A DNA stretch of 64,000 nucleotides from Bacillus ectoiniformans (GCF_016908875.1 NZ_JAFBES010000002.1:62001-126000); one strand, 5' to 3'; shown: positions 51,599 through 60,579, numbered from the stretch's first letter. The notes: generated from the letters alone by a model not told the origin. Numbers and translations: made by a program.

Positions 51599-51869
51599 AG
51601 TTCTTCTCTCCTCTTATAATTGATTCAATTCTTATCCTTAATTCTTAAAATGAAACTGGATAAAAAGTAATAAATCTACCTTTCCATTCCCCTGTATCAA
51701 TGATAGATAAACACTAAATATAGAGCAATATGGAAAAAGAAGGTGTTTTTTTAGTTGCTTTTTAATTTTTCTACCTATTTTCAGCAGAATGGACTTAATA
51801 TTTTCATTTAACTATCTTTCAAACTACGACTTAAGTAACTTTAAGTTTTACTCATCAAAAACCCGAACA

Positions 51870-51906
51870 ATAAAAAAGCGTTCATAAGCATAGCTTATGA
51901 ACACTT
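51870..51906 (-). terminator. Terminator of the acyl-CoA synthetase gene
   Basis: A 13-bp stem (AAGTGTTCATAAG / CTTATGAACGCTT, one G-T on the minus strand) with a 5-nt loop, followed by TTTTTTATTG. The 326-nt stretch 51599-51924 otherwise shows nothing recognisable. Confidence 0.8.
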
Positions 51907-51924
51907 CACTACCTCTTTTATATG

Positions 51925-53487
51925 TTAATGACTCACTCTCTGATCCAGCTGCTGACGAAGAATGAACTTTTGTATTTTTCCACTCGCGTTTCTCGGCAGC
52001 GCATCTGTGAAAATATAAGATCTTGGCCGTTTATAATCGGCCAGCTTATCGCTGTTTTTGCAAAAAGCATCCAGCATTTCTTCCGTCAAAGCGGCATCTT
52101 TTTTGACAATGATCGCCGTTACTTGTTCTCCCCACTTTTCATGAGGTTCACCTAAAACGGCAACATCAAGCACACCTTCATGCTCATATAGTACATCTTC
52201 TACTTCTCGCGGATACACATTTTCTCCTCCGCTGATAATCATATCATCCACACGGTCCGCGATGTAAACATAGCCCTCTTCATCCATGTATCCTAGATCA
52301 CTCGAGTGATACCAGCCTTTATAGAGTGCTTTTGCTGTTGCTTCTTCTAAATTATAATATCCTGCCATCATGCTCGGTCCGCGAACTATGATTTCTCCCA
52401 CTTGATTCGGAGGCAGCACATCATCAGGTTCTGACGGTCCGTTTTCATTCGGCTTAACAATTCTGATTTCATGGTTCAGACAAGCACGACCTGCTGATCC
52501 GGCTTTCGTCAGCTGCTCATCTTCTCTTAAGAATGTGACGGCCGGCCCCATTTCTGTCTGGCCATAAGCTTGTATAAGGTCAATTCCTAATCGCTCCTTC
52601 ACCATTTTCACAAGCACAGGAGCCATTGGCGCGGCTCCGTATAGGCCAAGTCGTAAGCTTTGAACCGCTTCAGCTGACAGATCTTCCTGCAGCAGCATAT
52701 TCCACATCGTCGGTGCAGCAAAAAGTGTCGTGATTTTTTCCTTCTGAATGGTTTGTAAAACGGCTTTCGGATCAAACTGGTGAACAATGATATTCACAGC
52801 ACCAATTTGAACTCTTGGCAAGAAACAGCAATGCAGCTCAGCACAGTGAAACATAGGGGCAGTCACTAAACCACGGTCAGAAGGATGCAGTTTCATGACA
52901 GCCGTACACAGCATGCTTTGTTCTGCCATATCCCGGTGTCGATGCAGCACACCCTTTGGCCGGCCCGTTGTTCCGCTCGTATACATAATGGCATAAATAT
53001 CATTTTCATCAACGGTCGCAGAAGGAGTCTCCGCTTTAGATTGAGCCATTTTTTCATAATAATTTTCACCATACGGTAGCTTTTGATCAATGGACCAAAA
53101 AGACGTACCGGGATAATCTTTCTCAACAGCTGCAATTTGAGGTTCTAAAGCTTCTTCAAAAAGGAGAATCTTCGGCTTGGCATCTGCAATGATATAAGCC
53201 ACTTCTTGTGACTTTAATCGAAAATTAATCGGGTTAATGACGGCACCGATTTTCGCGGCCGCAAAGTAAGCGGTAGCAAGCTCTGGCGTATTAAATAAAA
53301 ACGTGGAGATACGATCGCCTTTTTCTACTCCTGCACTTAAGAAAGCATTCGCCAGGCGATTGACATCTTCTTGCCACTCTCTGTATGTCCACCTTTTCCC
53401 AGAACGAATGTCGACTAGCGCTTCTTTACTTGCAAACTTATTGGCTGTTTGTTCAAAAATCGAGGCTACAGTTGCATACATGTTCAT
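51925..53487 (-). CDS. Acyl-CoA synthetase (AMP-forming)
   Basis: A 520-residue adenylate-forming enzyme. The AMP-binding P-loop is YTSGTTGRPKGV, followed by YGQTEMGPA, the hinge YKGWYHSSDLGYMDEEGYVYIADRVDDMIISGGENVYPREVE and the C-terminal catalytic Lys in PRNASGKIQKFILR. The whole is close to bacillar long- or medium-chain fatty-acyl-CoA ligases such as YhfL/LcfB, but substrate length cannot be read from the sequence. TAGGGGGAAT precedes the ATG. Single-gene unit with its own terminator. Confidence 0.88.
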   Translation of the reverse strand: MNMYATVASIFEQTANKFASKEALVDIRSGKRWTYREWQEDVNRLANAFLSAGVEKGDRISTFLFNTPELATAYFAAAKIGAVINPINFRLKSQEVAYIIADAKPKILLFEEALEPQIAAVEKDYPGTSFWSIDQKLPYGENYYEKMAQSKAETPSATVDENDIYAIMYTSGTTGRPKGVLHRHRDMAEQSMLCTAVMKLHPSDRGLVTAPMFHCAELHCCFLPRVQIGAVNIIVHQFDPKAVLQTIQKEKITTLFAAPTMWNMLLQEDLSAEAVQSLRLGLYGAAPMAPVLVKMVKERLGIDLIQAYGQTEMGPAVTFLREDEQLTKAGSAGRACLNHEIRIVKPNENGPSEPDDVLPPNQVGEIIVRGPSMMAGYYNLEEATAKALYKGWYHSSDLGYMDEEGYVYIADRVDDMIISGGENVYPREVEDVLYEHEGVLDVAVLGEPHEKWGEQVTAIIVKKDAALTEEMLDAFCKNSDKLADYKRPRSYIFTDALPRNASGKIQKFILRQQLDQRVSH

Positions 53488-53611
53488 TCCCCCTAATTTC
53501 GGTATATGTAACTATATGCAAATACAATGCCAGTCTTAACCCCCGCTTTTATAGCAATTTCCTGTTCATATTGTCCATGAATCATACAGTGTCTCCGGAC
53601 AATCTTACAGT

Positions 53612-54304
53612 TTAAAGCTGTAATTTCCGACGCCGCCTTTTATTCACTCGGTATTCAAAATAATGAAAAGCCGCCATCGAAAATGTCAGCCAGGCCGCAC
53701 CTGCTGTGTAGCCGCCGATGACATCGCTCGGATAATGAACCCCTAAATAGATCCGTGTCAGACCAATCAAAAATATTAGAGCAACAGCAAAAGCCGCCCC
53801 AATCAATCTGCTCCACCCTTTATCAAGCAGTTCATAAAGTAAAAAAGCGATCGCTCCGTAAAAGATAAATGACCCCATGGAATGTCCGCTTGGAAAGCTG
53901 TAGCCGCCTTGTTCAATCAGCGGTAAGATCTCTGGCCGCTGCCGCTGAAACATGGCTTTTAACCACTTATTAAACAGACCAGCTCCAAGTGATACAGTCA
54001 GCAGGAAAAACATGGCGTAATGCCATCGCTTCTTAAACAGAAGAAATGCCGTAATTATAATGGTTCCTGCGGCAAGAAACCGCACCGACGCTAAATTTGT
54101 GATAAACACCATTCGTGACGTACGTCCTTCATTGATCCACGATTGAACTTCCTTAATGATCAAATGATCGAAATTCTGGACTTCATTTTCTTTCAGCGCG
54201 TCTACAACTTCTGCAAATCCCCAGGTGAAAAAAATTAACAATGCAATCAAAACGGAATAATACAACCATGTTCGTTTATTTTCTTCCTGATTCAATCCTT
54301 TCAC
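53612..54304 (-). CDS. PAP2-family membrane phosphatase
   Basis: A 230-residue membrane protein with five to six helices. The PAP2 signatures are KAMFQRQRP (motif 1), YSFPSGHSMGS (motif 2, catalytic His) and TRIYLGVHYPSDVIGGYTAG (motif 3). The fold serves phosphatidylglycerol-phosphate or undecaprenyl-pyrophosphate phosphatases; which of these it is cannot be decided. It is transcribed alone, with a 107-nt gap to the upstream dapF terminator. Confidence 0.88.
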   Translation of the reverse strand: MKGLNQEENKRTWLYYSVLIALLIFFTWGFAEVVDALKENEVQNFDHLIIKEVQSWINEGRTSRMVFITNLASVRFLAAGTIIITAFLLFKKRWHYAMFFLLTVSLGAGLFNKWLKAMFQRQRPEILPLIEQGGYSFPSGHSMGSFIFYGAIAFLLYELLDKGWSRLIGAAFAVALIFLIGLTRIYLGVHYPSDVIGGYTAGAAWLTFSMAAFHYFEYRVNKRRRRKLQL

Positions 54305-54390
54305 TCCCGTTTTTTATCCTTATTTTCCACTCATTACGTGCCCTGAAACAAGTATTTATACTACATGTGTTTTATAACGGATTCTAACCC

Positions 54391-54429
54391 AAAAAAAGAA
54401 CCAGGCTTCTCTTTTAAGGAGACGCCTGG
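54391..54429 (-). terminator. Terminator of dapF
   Basis: CCAGGCGTCTC pairs with GAGAAGCCTGG (one mismatch) around a 7-nt loop and runs into seven T residues on the minus strand. Confidence 0.8.
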
Positions 54430-54442
54430 CGTACTTCATTTT

Positions 54443-55423
54443 TTAAGCGAATAAAGTTGAATCAAGGTACTCTTTTGCATGAACTTCAAGCTTTTCGTAA
54501 TTCGCTTGTTCTTCTAAATCAGCTTTTGAGAGAATCTTAACATTTGAATTTGAAAGCTCAACATCTAGCTTTGCATGATACAGATAGGTCGCATTCCCGA
54601 TTAAGTCGATAAAGTAGCTGCCATCTGCTTTTTTATGAGCCGCACAGCGAACTTTACCTCCCGGATTATAGACGTCTATCACAGCTTCCATTTGATTTAA
54701 CCCTAGAAGACAAGTCGTTAAGGTGGAAGCAGACATCGCTGTACCGCAAGCGTTCGTAAAGCCAACGCCGCGCTCAAACGTGCGAACGTAAATTTCTCCT
54801 TCTTTAATCGGGCAGACAAAGCTGACATTCACTCCATCTGGACAAATCTCATTCGGCCCATTCAACTTCTTGGCCATCTCTTCCTGTAACGCCAGCTGAT
54901 CCGGAGTCACGATACTGATTAAATGCGGATTGGGCACAGCAAGGGCTGTAAATGAAAGGGTATCTGAGATCGACGGTACGATTTCATTTTGAAGTGTTTC
55001 TTGATCGATATTCATCGGCAAGCTGTCCACATCGAATAACACAGGAGAAATCTCCACTTTATATGTAGGTAAACCTTCGTAAATCTCTTGTTCTTGATTG
55101 ACTTTTAAATCTGCTTTCATCGTTTCCACAATGATTTCATCTTTATTTAGCAATTCACAGACATAGCGTCCTACACAGCGCAGACCGTTTCCGCACATCG
55201 ATGCCTCCGACCCATCAGAATTAAACACACGCATTTTAGCGTCTGCTTTGTCACTGCTGCCGACAAATAAAATCCCATCCGCTCCAAATTCCGAATCCCG
55301 GTCGCACAAAAGCAGCGACAAGTCCCGACGTTCTTCCTCAGTAAATGTATAGCCATGCGTCATTTCATCGATTAATAAAAAATCATTGCCAGATCCATGG
55401 CATTTCGTTAATTGAATCTCCAC
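54443..55423 (-). CDS. dapF: Diaminopimelate epimerase
   Basis: Converts LL- to meso-diaminopimelate for lysine and peptidoglycan. 326 residues, about 40 more than the common 275-285, the extra being a C-terminal tail (SKADLEEQANYEKLEVHAKEYLDS). The first active-site Cys is in MCGNGLRCVGRY, the second in NACGTAMSAS; HGSGNDFLLID at the N terminus is diagnostic. It is monocistronic here. Confidence 0.95.
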   Translation of the reverse strand: MEIQLTKCHGSGNDFLLIDEMTHGYTFTEEERRDLSLLLCDRDSEFGADGILFVGSSDKADAKMRVFNSDGSEASMCGNGLRCVGRYVCELLNKDEIIVETMKADLKVNQEQEIYEGLPTYKVEISPVLFDVDSLPMNIDQETLQNEIVPSISDTLSFTALAVPNPHLISIVTPDQLALQEEMAKKLNGPNEICPDGVNVSFVCPIKEGEIYVRTFERGVGFTNACGTAMSASTLTTCLLGLNQMEAVIDVYNPGGKVRCAAHKKADGSYFIDLIGNATYLYHAKLDVELSNSNVKILSKADLEEQANYEKLEVHAKEYLDSTLFA

Positions 55424-55505
55424 TCTCCTACTTCCCTTCTCTGCTATTGATTAGTTTAGCATATCAAATCTAAGTGTTTCTGGTCTATTCTTTTTATAGT
55501 CAGAC

Positions 55506-55680
55506 TCAGAAAAAAGGTATAGACGAACGCATGAATTTTTTTAAACTTGGCTTAGGCTCTTCTTTAAGCACTTCTGCCTTTGTCAATATTCCAGAAGAAA
55601 CTTTGGTGATCTCTTCAAAAATACGGTTGCCTACAGATTCGATTCCCTTCAATGGTTGTTCTTGCATTTAGGTCCCAGTA
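55506..55680 (-). pseudogene. C-terminal remnant of a UxaA/GarD-type dehydratase
   Basis: One frame reads GIESVGNRIFEEITKVSSGILTKAEV, very like the C terminus of altronate/galactarate dehydratases (E. coli UxaA: SIEETGWELFRLILDVASG). Just upstream, in another frame, is WDLNARTTIEG, matching the preceding DINAGTIATG. The two are joined by a frameshift, and the ATG of the 53-residue frame comes straight after a stop with no ribosome binding site. It is therefore best read as the decayed end of a uxaA-like gene. Confidence 0.5.
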
Positions 55681-55788
55681 CGCATTTATTAAACATTCAA
55701 TAAGATATAGATATCCCTTTTACTAATGGGTTTTCTTAGTTTTATCTAAATATACTTTGAATAAATGGAGTATCTAAAATCTTAATAT

Positions 55789-55989
55789 TCAATTTAAATT
55801 ATTGGGATTTTTCTTTAGCTGCTGAACTTGTTGTTGGAGCTGTGTAACATGTTGCATATGTTCATCCCTAAGTTGGGTAAACAGCTGTCTAACTTCAGGA
55901 TTTGTAATCTGAAGCATATATTTATTATATAACATTTGGTATGCCATTTCTGTTTCAACTATATCATGAAGCTTGTCTAGTTTATTCAT
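55789..55989 (-). CDS. Small helical coat-F-like protein A
   Basis: A 66-residue all-helical, Gln-rich protein (DKLHDIVETEMAYQMLYNKYMLQI, QLRDEHMQHVTQLQQQVQQLKK). It resembles a short ferritin-like or CotF-type spore coat fragment. AGGAGTGATG precedes the ATG. It is the last gene of a four-gene run with two DUF421 proteins and another small helical protein, a combination I associate with forespore-expressed genes. Function not known. Confidence 0.65.
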   Translation of the reverse strand: MNKLDKLHDIVETEMAYQMLYNKYMLQITNPEVRQLFTQLRDEHMQHVTQLQQQVQQLKKNPNNLN

Positions 55990-56006
55990 GCTTTCATCAC
56001 TCCTAT

Positions 56007-56207
56007 TTATACAATTCCAAACCCACTCATTTTTTGTGAAAGAACTTTATAACGTGTTCGGGCTGCCATTTCCAATCCCTGAAACATTTTCTGCATTTGC
56101 GGATCAGTGACCTCTTTTTGTAATTCAGCATATTTCTTTGCTAACAGATCTTCGTGGAAAAACAAATCTTTAAAGGCATTATTCATCATTTCTAGTTCGG
56201 ATAGCAT
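56007..56207 (-). CDS. Small helical coat-F-like protein B
   Basis: A 66-residue helical protein (SELEMMNNAFKDLFFHEDLLAKKYAEL, DPQMQKMFQGLEMAARTRYKVL) of the same type and length as protein A; together they make half of a CotF-like bundle each. GGAGGGGG precedes the ATG. It overlaps the end of the upstream DUF421 gene by 29 nt, so expression is coupled, and is 17 nt from protein A. Confidence 0.65.
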   Translation of the reverse strand: MLSELEMMNNAFKDLFFHEDLLAKKYAELQKEVTDPQMQKMFQGLEMAARTRYKVLSQKMSGFGIV

Positions 56208-56949
56208 ATTTTTCCCCCTCCAATTTATGAGCTGCTTTTTTTACAGAATAATAAAAATCTCCGTTTGAACTGATCGTTGCTAAATATACATCTTCTGTAT
56301 TAATAATCCCATATTTATTAAGTTGCTCTTTTAACCATTCCTCCTTATAATTTAACGATTTCAAGTTGTCATAAATAATTTTCCCGTTATTGACGAGAAC
56401 GGTCGGCAGACCACCAGAAAGTATAGGTATTTGAAAATCAACTGGAGTAGGTGGAATGTGTCCCGATTTTTTTATCACACTTAAATGTCCGCTGGTCTCC
56501 AAAATGGCTTGATCCACTTCAGTTAAATTAGGGGCATCCGATAATCTCATTTCTGAAAGCAGTATATCGGTACTAAAAAATGAACGTCGCATATTTACTT
56601 CATTCATTTTTCCTTTTTCAATCAAAACGGTTGGTTTTCCAATAAGAAGTGCTGCAAAAACATGATTTCGAACGGATAACCAAGAAAGAGCAAAGTGCCA
56701 AAAATAAAGAGTTGCAGTTGCGAGGACTGTTGTTGTAAACAAAATTTTTCCATCAAGTACAGGAGCAACAGCTAATGCCCCTAGCATCCATAGAAATGTA
56801 AAATCAAATGCGGTAAATTGTCCAGCAGCCCTTTTCATGAGAAATCGGCTCATAATATAAATTAATATAATAGATACGAATGCTCGAACAGCGAACCCCG
56901 CAGTGCTTAGTTTTTCTGTTAGTTTAAAAAAGTCCAGTAATTGATTCAT
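56179..56949 (-). CDS. DUF421 / YetF-like membrane protein 2
   Basis: A 256-residue protein with three N-terminal helices and a cytoplasmic alpha/beta DUF421 domain (LIGKPTVLIEKGKMNEVNMRRSFFSTDILLSEMR, GLPTVLVNNGKIIYDNLKSLNYKEEWLKEQL). YetF-type proteins are common in spore formers; some are forespore products that help build the inner membrane or DNA export of germinants, still unproven. Its ATG overlaps the stop of the upstream DUF421 gene by 4 nt. It is the second of two tandem, diverged copies. Confidence 0.82.
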   Translation of the reverse strand: MNQLLDFFKLTEKLSTAGFAVRAFVSIILIYIMSRFLMKRAAGQFTAFDFTFLWMLGALAVAPVLDGKILFTTTVLATATLYFWHFALSWLSVRNHVFAALLIGKPTVLIEKGKMNEVNMRRSFFSTDILLSEMRLSDAPNLTEVDQAILETSGHLSVIKKSGHIPPTPVDFQIPILSGGLPTVLVNNGKIIYDNLKSLNYKEEWLKEQLNKYGIINTEDVYLATISSNGDFYYSVKKAAHKLEGEKYAIRTRNDE

Positions 56950-57650
56950 TTTACTTTCACACTCACATGGATATTTCCTGTTGATTCTAACGTTGCCAAC
57001 ATCACTTGAGGAATCGAATATCCTTTTTTGGCAATTTCAGCTTCTAGCCAATTTTCCCGCAGCCCAAATGCGTTCAGTTCTTCCATCTTAACTTTTCCGT
57101 CATAGATAAGAATCGTTGATATCCCCATCGGTGTTTGTGGAAGATTCAATAGACTTCTTGTTACAGGAGAAGATTCTGGTTTCTTTATAATACTTAATTC
57201 TCCCATCGGCTCTAATATCGCTTCTGCAACTTCTGATAAGTTATGTACTTTTTTAAGCCGAAGTTGAGCTAACAAATCATCAATTGTAATATGAGCCTTT
57301 TTTAATTTTGACCAAATGGGTTGTCCATTTTTCACTAAAGGGATAGGGCTTGTTCCTACCATAGAAGGAAATTTATAATCAATCCAGGAAAGAAGCAGGC
57401 TTAAAGAATAAGCTACCATGATAATAACAAGAGCAGCTGTAAGTGAAGATTCAGGGTTAACCATACGAGCAGTAGCCACATGAGCCATCCCTGCATGGGT
57501 AATAAAATTAAAAGCTGAAACAATTCCAACTTGACGAGGACCCATTAACCTTGTAATAGACAATATTAAAAAATAAAGAATGGTTGCTCTCAAAAAAATT
57601 TCAAAGGGATTTAATGAATTTCCTCCATTCCAAAAATTATTCCAGTCCAT
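56946..57650 (-). CDS. DUF421 / YetF-like membrane protein 1
   Basis: A 234-residue YetF-type protein, first gene of the four-gene run. N-terminal helices (FLRATILYFLILSITRLMG, SLTAALVIIMVAYSLSLLLSW), then PIPLVKNGQPIWSKLKKAHITIDDLLAQLRLK and GISTILIYDGKVKMEELNAFGL, the DUF421 core. I start at ATG 57650 because AGGAGAAGAGTT precedes it; six in-frame residues further up lack a site. Confidence 0.82.
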   Translation of the reverse strand: MDWNNFWNGGNSLNPFEIFLRATILYFLILSITRLMGPRQVGIVSAFNFITHAGMAHVATARMVNPESSLTAALVIIMVAYSLSLLLSWIDYKFPSMVGTSPIPLVKNGQPIWSKLKKAHITIDDLLAQLRLKKVHNLSEVAEAILEPMGELSIIKKPESSPVTRSLLNLPQTPMGISTILIYDGKVKMEELNAFGLRENWLEAEIAKKGYSIPQVMLATLESTGNIHVSVKVK

Positions 57651-57960
57651 AACTCTTCTCCTATTCACAAAGTAGTTAAGATTCCATTTATTATTTTTAT
57701 CTATCTTAAAATTAATAAACTGTCAATAAAATCCAATTGAAGGTGCGAATAGCATTTTGACATTGTAATACAACTTCATGGACAGTTAATCATCCCTAGA
57801 CCAGGGATACCCAATTGATTTAAGGTATCATTTAAAGGCATTTCCTGTTAGGTTAGTGTTTATAAGTTCTCAGGCTAATAATCTTCACCTTCAATTATAG
57901 GTACAAAGCTCTTTTCAAACACTGAGGACGTGCTTAAACATCCATTAAATAAATATAACT

Positions 57961-58008
57961 AACCATATAACCAAATCCCTTATTGAACAGAAATTTGGCT
58001 ATATGGTT
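57961..58008. repeat. Long imperfect hairpin in the gap before the cobalamin genes
   Basis: AACCATATA-A-CCAAAT (57961-57976) pairs with ATTTGG-C-TATATGGTT (57993-58008), a 16-bp stem with one opposed mismatch, loop 16 nt. Neither side has a clear T tract. The rest of 57651-58079 (about 430 nt) shows no gene I can support. Confidence 0.5.
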
Positions 58009-58079
58009 GGCAAAATTTCTTTCACATTGTTTTAACAATAATCCCATCAACCGATTAAAAAGATGCTCTTTTCTTTCAT

Positions 58080-59288
58080 TTAATGATGATGGTGATGCTC
58101 GTAACCATGTTCCTGCGCATACTTCCTGAAGTTTTCTAAATCTTGCAAGCCTGTTGAAGTGCCATCTAAAGCCTGCTGCATACGCTCTAATAGTACATCC
58201 TGTAATTTCGAATGGTAGCCAAAGTATTTGGCTAATTCGAAGGATACGTCCGAATGCTTGTCAGAAAAATCGGCGGTCATTTTTTGCATACGGTTCATTA
58301 ATATGCCTGAAAATAAAAAGTACGGCAACACAATCACTTTTTTTGCACCTAGTTTTAAACAGCGCTCGATTCCTTCTGGCACACTAGGCTTAGTCACTCC
58401 CATAAAAGCACTCTCTACAATCTTCACATCGAGCTTTTCCCAAAGCAAACGCGTAATCTTATAAAAGTCACTATTAGCCCCAGGGTCACTGCCGCCGCGA
58501 GCGATACATAGAATGGCTATTTCTTCATGCTTGGCTGTCAGATCAAAACCAACCTCTGATAAACGATGCAATAAAATATCGATAATCGCCTCGTGAATCC
58601 CTATCGTCTGACCGTAAGTGAAGGTCACATCAGGAAAATGCTCTTTCGCATGTTCTATTTCTGCCGGAATATGTAATTTCGAGTGGCCTGCATGAAGTAA
58701 AATAATGGGAATGACATAAACCTCATCAGCCCCTTTTTCTACACAAATCTCAATGCCTTCTTCAATGTTTGGCCTGGCAAACTCTAAAAAGCAGGTTTCT
58801 ACTAATAATGAATCCTTAATACGGCGCTTTAATTGCTGGATAAATTGACGCACTTCCTCATTGCCTTGTTCAAATTTACTTCCATGTCCCACAAACAGAA
58901 TCGCCTTTTTTTTCACTTGATTGCTTTTTCGTTTGTCTGTATTTTTAGATACCCCTCTAAATCGTTCTGTATTTATCTGCTGCAATTGCGCTTCCTCCAC
59001 TTTATATATGTAGTGTTCCGGTTTTACTGCCTCATTCACTATTTGCTTAGCGATTTCAGTATTCGGGACACTGTACCAATTTCCTTTTGGGTAATCAATG
59101 ACAACACATTTATCCTTACACCGGCCATTGCATCGTGTTCTTGATGTATGAATCAATGGATCTAATTGCTGTCTCTTGATTTCCTGCCGGATCGATTGGG
59201 TAATTTCTTCTCCGCCAGCTCCCATACAAGTTGAACCATTACAAATAAGTAAATGGCGCTGCATGCCTGATAAATTCCACGTAGTCAT
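58080..59288 (-). CDS. cbiX: Sirohydrochlorin cobaltochelatase CbiX with fused N-terminal Fe-S domain
   Basis: Inserts cobalt into sirohydrochlorin in early cobalamin synthesis. 402 residues in three parts: a thioredoxin-like ferredoxin domain (1-100) with Cys in ICNGSTCMG and TRCNGRCKDKCVV; two tandem CbiX repeats (from about residue 128), with the first active-site His in FVGHGSKFEQG and a second, HAGHSKLHIP, and IARGGSDPGANSDFY beginning the second repeat; and a C-terminal tail ending in five His. B. megaterium CbiX carries a Cys motif plus His-rich end, and a separate CbiW ferredoxin exists; here the ferredoxin is on CbiX and no MxCxxC is seen at the C terminus. It is the last gene of the cobalamin run. 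Confidence 0.88.
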   Translation of the reverse strand: MTTWNLSGMQRHLLICNGSTCMGAGGEEITQSIRQEIKRQQLDPLIHTSRTRCNGRCKDKCVVIDYPKGNWYSVPNTEIAKQIVNEAVKPEHYIYKVEEAQLQQINTERFRGVSKNTDKRKSNQVKKKAILFVGHGSKFEQGNEEVRQFIQQLKRRIKDSLLVETCFLEFARPNIEEGIEICVEKGADEVYVIPIILLHAGHSKLHIPAEIEHAKEHFPDVTFTYGQTIGIHEAIIDILLHRLSEVGFDLTAKHEEIAILCIARGGSDPGANSDFYKITRLLWEKLDVKIVESAFMGVTKPSVPEGIERCLKLGAKKVIVLPYFLFSGILMNRMQKMTADFSDKHSDVSFELAKYFGYHSKLQDVLLERMQQALDGTSTGLQDLENFRKYAQEHGYEHHHHH

Positions 59289-59416
59289 CTTGCTCTCCCC
59301 TTTGTTCGAATTTATTACCTATTTTTCAACAGAAATTCTTTAGCTATTTTTTTAAAAGCAACTCATACAAACAGCCAATGATATGACCAAATGATGCAGT
59401 TACAGCAATTAATTGA

Positions 59417-60016
59417 CTAGCCTAAAGCAATATTGTTATTCAGGTTCGTTCCGATCTTCCATTGTTCGTCTTCTAATTGAAGCAGGACGCAATCGCCGCC
59501 CTGTATGAATTCTTCCCATATCAGGCTGAGCGGCTTATTTTTCAGCCGATTCACCAGACAAGCAATGGCTACTCCATGAGAAACGAAAGCGATTTTTTGT
59601 GATGGGTGGGCTTTATACGTATCAATAGCTGACAGCATCCGAGTCGTGACTTGCTCAAAGGTCTCTTGAGTTGTTGGACAAAAGTATTGCGGTTTTGTTA
59701 TATATTGAAGATAATCGGGATTGTGTAACAAATTGGAGATTTCTCCTCCTTGCCAATCACCTAAATAAATTTCTCGTAATCTTTCATCCTGTAAAATTTT
59801 ATTTTGGGGGAATATTCTTTCCGCTGATTCCACCGCCCTCCCTAAGTCACTGCTTACCACCACATACTCCCTGTCCATTATAGGCTCTAATTGCGCGATT
59901 CCTTGTTCAGTCAGAGGTGAATCCATCCAGCCTTGCAAACGCCCTGCCGCATTCCATTGTGTCTCCCCGTGCCTGTATAACCGTATTTCTTTTTCTATCA
60001 ACAGAACATTCAACAC
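59417..60016 (-). CDS. cobC: CobC-like histidine phosphatase (alpha-ribazole phosphatase)
   Basis: A 199-residue phosphoglycerate-mutase-fold phosphatase. RLYRHGETQWNAAGRLQGWMDSPLT contains the phospho-His, and AFVSHGVAIACLV the second His. In the cobalamin context it is probably the phosphatase that makes alpha-ribazole or dephosphorylates adenosylcobalamin phosphate, though the family is broad. The start is uncertain: a GTG/TTG near AAAGGTG. It lies 23 nt after btuR and 128 nt before cbiX. Confidence 0.75.
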   Translation of the reverse strand: MLNVLLIEKEIRLYRHGETQWNAAGRLQGWMDSPLTEQGIAQLEPIMDREYVVVSSDLGRAVESAERIFPQNKILQDERLREIYLGDWQGGEISNLLHNPDYLQYITKPQYFCPTTQETFEQVTTRMLSAIDTYKAHPSQKIAFVSHGVAIACLVNRLKNKPLSLIWEEFIQGGDCVLLQLEDEQWKIGTNLNNNIALG

Positions 60017-60039
60017 CTTTCAGTAACTTTGATTCAACC

Positions 60040-60579
60040 TTAAAACTCCAGACCTTTCAGTGCAGATACATCCTGATCGCTGTAATAATGTTTGATCATT
60101 TGGACGTTTGAGACTAAATCAGCTATTTCTTCCATTTCAGGATGTGCAGACCGGCCGGTGACGACAATATGCATCCCAGCAGGGCGAGATTGAATCTCAG
60201 AAAGGACTTCGTCAAGCGGCAACACATCATCAACCGGGAAACGCTGAATGGCGAGCGCATTGTTAAGCTCATCCAGAATAAGCACGTCAATGCTTTCATC
60301 CTGCAAGGCTTGTTTCGCATGATTCCATGCTTGTGCAAGCGCCAGCCGGTGTTCTTCTGGCGTTTTTGTCCACGTAAATCCTGCGCCAAGCTGTTTTATA
60401 TCTACACCGAGCTTTTGAAGGGCTAGGTGCTCCCCATAGGTTCGGCTTGGCGATTTAATAAATTGAAGAATCTTAACATTCATCCCACGCCCGATTGCCC
60501 GCAATGCCAGCCCTAAAGAAGCAGTAGTCTTGCCTTTTCCATCTCCTGTATACACTAACACCATGCCTTGACGATCCAT
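60040..60579 (-). CDS. btuR: Corrinoid adenosyltransferase BtuR/CobO
   Basis: Transfers the adenosyl group from ATP to cob(I)alamin intermediates. 179 residues, normal for the CobA/BtuR class. The N-terminal P-loop is YTGDGKGKTTASLGLALRAIGRG, then ILDELNNALA and VVTGRSAHPEM. TATAGGGGGAG precedes the ATG. Eleven nt after the CbiY-like gene; in B. megaterium btuR likewise follows cbiY. Confidence 0.93.
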   Translation of the reverse strand: MDRQGMVLVYTGDGKGKTTASLGLALRAIGRGMNVKILQFIKSPSRTYGEHLALQKLGVDIKQLGAGFTWTKTPEEHRLALAQAWNHAKQALQDESIDVLILDELNNALAIQRFPVDDVLPLDEVLSEIQSRPAGMHIVVTGRSAHPEMEEIADLVSNVQMIKHYYSDQDVSALKGLEF

